Assembly: GCF_011758655.1 (NCBI RefSeq)
Contig: NZ_JAAMPA010000001.1
Location: forward strand, 3,038,001 to 3,102,000
From: Modestobacter marinus
GTDB lineage: Bacteria; Actinomycetota; Actinomycetes; Mycobacteriales; Geodermatophilaceae
Reading direction: 5' to 3'
DNA length: 64,000 nt
Under the pieces are notes generated by a model, which was not told the DNA's origin, searched no databases, and saw nothing but the letters and a program-made list of their open reading frames with translations. This document shows, piece by piece, positions 61,544-64,000 of the stretch; position 1 is the first letter of the stretch, and each line of letters begins with the position of its first letter. The position numbers and the translations under genes are program-made.

Positions 61544-61627
61544 GCGCTCAGCCGCGCGGCCACCGGAGGATGCGCTCAGTCGAGGCGGCCACCGCAGGGT
61601 GCGCTCAGTCGCGCGGCCACCAGCGGG
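61544..61627 (-). repeat. Three tandem copies of a 28-29-bp unit carrying a stop codon
   Basis: GCGCTCAG recurs at 61544, 61572 and 61601, each followed by a G/C-rich GGCCACC segment. On the minus strand each copy reads TGGCCGC...ACTGAGCGC, so the stop codon and the last codons of the secreted-protein gene are repeated downstream. Confidence 0.85.
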
Positions 61628-62300
61628 CGAGGCGGGCGAGCTGGTCCTCGACCAGTGGGCGGAGCTGGACGCTCGTGCTGGCCGTGGTGCCCGAGGAGCC
61701 ACGCAGGACCACCTCGTGCGCGCCGGCCTGCAGCGCCGTCGGCGCCCGCACGGGGATGGAGACGGTGCCGTCGGGACCGGCCACCGCGCTGCCCAGCTGT
61801 CCCCGGAGACGCGCCGGGAGTTCCGCGGTGACCTTCTCCGCCGGCGAGAACCCCGTGCCGATCACGGTCACCTCCTCCTCCCGCAGCGGCTGCGGGTCGC
61901 TGACCGTGGCGGTGGGCTCGTCGTCCGTGACGCCAGCGGCCGGGGCGGGGCCCACGCCGGCGCTCGGAGCCGGGATGGTGCCCGCGGCGGCAGGGGCGGG
62001 GTCCGTGCCGGCGGCCGGTGCAGTGCTCATGCCGGCGGTCGGAGCCGGGACCGCGCCGGCGGCCGGAGCCGGGACCGTGCCGGACGTCGGGGCCAGCTCG
62101 GCGGCCGAGGAGGGTGCGAGGGGCGGGAGGTCACCGGGGGCGGCCGGCCCGTCGGCCGCGGTCACCTCCGCGGTCGGCGGACCGGCGTCGGCGGTCGATG
62201 CCGCACCGGCCATCCCGATGGCGGACGCAGCCAGGGCCAGCCCCAGGACAGAGCCGAGGACGCGGCCGCGGACGGCGCGGGGCGTGCTGCGTCGGGACAC
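61605..62300 (-). CDS. Secreted protein with Pro/Ala-rich stalk and a small beta-sandwich-like domain
   Basis: The 231-residue protein has a basic start and signal peptide (about 1-38, LGSVLGLALAASAIGMAGAA). A Pro/Ala/Gly stalk follows with repeats of the form VPAPAAG/PAPTAG (about 55-125). The C-terminal part contains VIGTGFSPAEKVTAELPARL, which looks like an IPT/TIG or filamin-type sandwich. I do not recognise a specific function; surface adhesion or structure is possible. GTG 62300 has GAGGAGAACC upstream. Its last codons and stop are the first unit of a tandem repeat downstream. Confidence 0.7.
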   Translation of the reverse strand: MSRRSTPRAVRGRVLGSVLGLALAASAIGMAGAASTADAGPPTAEVTAADGPAAPGDLPPLAPSSAAELAPTSGTVPAPAAGAVPAPTAGMSTAPAAGTDPAPAAAGTIPAPSAGVGPAPAAGVTDDEPTATVSDPQPLREEEVTVIGTGFSPAEKVTAELPARLRGQLGSAVAGPDGTVSIPVRAPTALQAGAHEVVLRGSSGTTASTSVQLRPLVEDQLARLARWWPRD

Positions 62301-62523
62301 GGTTCTCCTCGGACGGGCGGACGGAGGGTTCGCGTGCTGGGCGGCGGACCCCTCGATCCTGTCATCGCCCAGCGCAAGGGTCGATCAACATCCGGTAACG
62401 AAGTTCGCCCTGCTAAGCAGCCGCCGGGTGGCCGGCGATGTGCGACCGCAGCGCCCCGGCCGGGTGCTCGTACCGTGGGCGCGGCGCCGCGTCCGGTGGC
62501 GCCGCCGTCCGCCGAGAGGACCC

Positions 62524-62982
62524 ATGAGCACTCCGCAGCCCCTGGCCGACACCTGGTTCACCCGCGATCTCCCCGTGCTGCGGGCGATCGTGCGGCTGAT
62601 CGACGAACCGCCGCACGGCAGTGCCCCCTACCTCGGGGCGGTCGTACCGGCCAGTGGCCTGCCCAAGCCGCAGGTCGTCTCGGCGGCCAACGCGCTGGTC
62701 ACCGCCGGCTATGCCGAGGCGCTGACGAACCACGCCGGCGAGATCGTCCGGTTCACCGCCGTCTCGGGGGAGGCCCGCCGGCTCACCGGTCTCTGGCCCA
62801 CGCCGCAGAGCGAGTGGGACCGCCTGCTGGAACAGGCCGACGCCCGGGCGGCCGGCGCGATGACCGACGTGGAGCGGGACCGCTGGCGGGCCTTCGCCGA
62901 CGCCGCTGCGGCGATCGGGCCCGACGACGGAGCGCTGCTGATGTCCGCCCTGATCGGCGGCTACGTGCCCCGGGCGCGCTGA
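62524..62982 (+). CDS. Conserved hypothetical protein (152 residues), possible winged helix
   Basis: The protein is soluble and mostly helical, with PVLRAIVRLIDEPPHGSAPY, VSAANALVTAGYAEALTN and a C-terminal helix. The N-terminal half has the spacing of a winged helix (short-chain domain with turn LPKPQVVSAANAL), as in some actinobacterial repressor-like proteins, but no clear family is recognised. ATG 62524 follows GAGAGGACCC. A hairpin 17 bases after its stop ends the transcript. It diverges from the repeat-rich secreted protein, with about 220 bases between them. Confidence 0.7.
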   Translation: MSTPQPLADTWFTRDLPVLRAIVRLIDEPPHGSAPYLGAVVPASGLPKPQVVSAANALVTAGYAEALTNHAGEIVRFTAVSGEARRLTGLWPTPQSEWDRLLEQADARAAGAMTDVERDRWRAFADAAAAIGPDDGALLMSALIGGYVPRAR

Positions 62983-62998
62983 CCACCGGGGCCGGACG

Positions 62999-63040
62999 CG
63001 ACAGTGCCCCCGTCCGGTTTCCCGGGCGGGGGCACTGTCG
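62999..63040. terminator. Bidirectional hairpin between the hypothetical gene and cspA
   Basis: Perfect 14-base arms CGACAGTGCCCCCG (62999-63012) and CGGGGGCACTGTCG (63027-63040) lie 17 bases after one gene and 41 bases from the end of the other. Confidence 0.85.
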
Positions 63041-63080
63041 GTGGTTCGAGAGGGCTGCGTTCAGCTCCTCGGTCTGGAGA

Positions 63081-63284
63081 TCAGACCGGGTTGACGTTCG
63101 CCGCCTGCGGGCCCTTCTGGCCCTGCTCGATGTCGAACGAGATGCGCTGGCCCTCATCGAGCGAGCGGTACCCGCTGGTCTGGATGGCCGAGTAGTGGAC
63201 GAAGACGTCCGGGCCGCCGCCGTCCGGGGTGGCGAAGCCAAACCCCTTCTCTGCGTTGAACCACTTCACTGTTCCTTCGGGCAT
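63081..63284 (-). CDS. cspA: Cold-shock protein (CspA family)
   Basis: The 67-residue single-domain cold-shock protein binds single-stranded RNA. RNP1 (KGFGFA) and RNP2 (VFVHYSAI) are intact, starting [20 protein letters not shown] 63284 follows AGGAGCGAGCA. The leader upstream is about 70 bases or longer with a TAGGGT box near 63355, so it may be regulated by leader structure as other csp genes. It is separated by a hairpin from the preceding gene and by about 150 bases from the small membrane-protein gene. Confidence 0.95.
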   Translation of the reverse strand: MPEGTVKWFNAEKGFGFATPDGGGPDVFVHYSAIQTSGYRSLDEGQRISFDIEQGQKGPQAANVNPV

Positions 63285-63432
63285 TGCTCGCTCCTAGCTG
63301 AGGTCGTGCGTCGGGGTCCTGCCAATGCGCAGGGCCTTCCCGACGAGTACGACCCTAGCGGGTTCTGGCGCTGTGCGGGAGGCCAGGGGCAAGAAGATCC
63401 CCGGCGAGCTGCCCGGGCGGTGGTGCAGGAGG

Positions 63433-63873
63433 TCAGAGCAGGCGCCCGGAGGCGTCCCGGACGGCGTCCTCCGACCACGCCTGGCGGGCGTAGGCGTTGT
63501 CCGCGTAGGCGCTGCGGCCGGGGGTGTGGCCCGCCTGCGCGGATCGGGCAGCAGCGGGTGGGACGGCGGCGGGCAGGGCGCGCGGTTCGGGCCGCCACGC
63601 CTGCACGGTGAGCGACTCCGGGGACGTCCAGGCGTCGAGGGCCAGCCGGGCGCGTTCCAGCGCGACCGCCCGCAGGTGGCGGCGCCAGCGGTGCCCGGCG
63701 ACGTCGATCCCGACCAGCACGGCGACGAGGACGGCGACGGTGAGGAAGGCGTTGGTCAGCGCGGTGGCCACGTCCAGCGGCGTGATCTCGGGCCAGCTCA
63801 CCTGCTCCAGCTGGTACCCGACGACCTCGATGACGACGTACAGCACGCCGTACACCAGGACCGCGACCCGCAT
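63433..63873 (-). CDS. Small two-helix membrane protein of unknown function
   Basis: The 146-residue protein has two transmembrane helices (about 3-22 and 42-60) and a polar tail rich in Ala/Arg/Pro. It begins MRVAVLVYGVLYVVIEVVGY. I know no family, though similar small proteins are common near csp genes in actinobacteria. The ATG is preceded by GGAGGAGCAGAGGTC, a good ribosome-binding site. The end of the window lies about 127 bases upstream, so its promoter is included. Confidence 0.7.
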   Translation of the reverse strand: MRVAVLVYGVLYVVIEVVGYQLEQVSWPEITPLDVATALTNAFLTVAVLVAVLVGIDVAGHRWRRHLRAVALERARLALDAWTSPESLTVQAWRPEPRALPAAVPPAAARSAQAGHTPGRSAYADNAYARQAWSEDAVRDASGRLL

Positions 63874-63942
63874 GACCTCTGCTCCTCCGCCTGTCTGACC
63901 GTGGGACCGAACGGTTCCTCAACGACAGGAAGCGCCCCGTGC

Positions 63943-63980
63943 GACAGCGCTGTCTGACTCCCTCACCCCTGCGGGTGAGG
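63943..63980. repeat. Palindrome and small hairpin at the window end
   Basis: GACAGCGCTGTC (63943-63954) is a perfect 12-base palindrome. CCTCACCC (63961-63968) and GGGTGAGG (63973-63980) form an eight-base stem with a CTGC loop. They may be a regulatory site and a terminator for a neighbour beyond the window. Confidence 0.4.
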
Positions 63981-64000
63981 AGCCGTCGTCGCCCCACCGT

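Noticed and set aside
61548-61627. CRISPR-like array
   Set aside because: Only three direct units of 28-29 bases with no spacers between them; it is a simple tandem repeat at a gene end.
63266-63997. Minus-strand open frame running off the window end
   Set aside because: It overlaps the recognised cspA start and the two-helix membrane protein in another frame and is Arg-rich without motifs.

Overview
The window is a chromosomal segment of a very GC-rich actinobacterium. The evidence is the codon bias, the frequent GTG starts, the HrdB/SigA-type and SigB-type sigma factors, and many actinobacterial families (DUF3000, DUF3039, DUF3099, DUF3159, DUF3710, DUF4193, DUF7455, HemQ). Gene order from 26 to 61 kb parallels the Mycobacterium tuberculosis Rv2674-Rv2703 block: msrB, hemQ, hemY, hemE, DUF3000, rnd, dxs, TRAM methyltransferase, APC permease, ceoB, ceoC, DUF3159, OB-fold, hydrolase, DUF3710, dut, DUF4193, cei, suhB, ppgK, sigA. 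The synteny is recalled from memory, not searched. A Geodermatophilales-like soil or desert actinobacterium is my best guess at lineage, but that is inference.

Region 0-19.6 kb is mixed. It opens with an AcuC-like deacetylase next to a GNAT/acyl-CoA-ligase fusion, a plausible reversible lysine acylation pair. Next come sigB, dtd, a DUF808 membrane protein, a secreted NodB deacetylase with two nearly identical LysM repeats, a DUF305 protein, and the furA-katG peroxide operon with a candidate operator. A TetR regulator follows, with a large double palindrome shared with a divergent membrane protein and a possible 31-codon leader ORF. Then come a MASE1-GAF-SpoIIE phosphatase, a small membrane protein divergent from a Crp/Fnr regulator with a CRP-like palindrome between them, an internally deleted SRPBCC gene, an HhH-GPD glycosylase and DUF3099.

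Region 19.6-44.4 kb holds the pseudouridine pair psuK-psuG, BrkB and VanW envelope proteins, sigA, and the conserved house-keeping block. In that block ceoB/ceoC (TrkA-type K+ regulatory subunits) sit beside a KimA-like APC transporter, and a TRAM-domain RNA methyltransferase overlaps the transporter. A small accessory patch follows (M14 peptidase lipoprotein, a 45-codon gene, a methyltransferase).

Region 44.4-64 kb carries dxs with an MTH1187-type thiamine-binding protein, a fadB/fadA-type beta-oxidation operon, a divergent xylose-type ABC operon (xylFGH), and rnd overlapping a response regulator whose receiver has lost key acidic residues. The heme operon hemE-hemY is fused by overlap to an EamA transporter, and hemQ stands alone (coproporphyrin-dependent route). 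msrB, a repeat-rich secreted protein and a cold-shock gene close the window. Throughout, genes end in strong hairpins. Five of these belong to one dispersed palindromic family that starts at or within about 3 nt of stop codons and whose stems covary between copies. About nine genes have a -10-like box only 6-7 nt before the start codon, suggesting leaderless mRNAs. I see no tRNA, rRNA, CRISPR array, insertion sequence or prophage.
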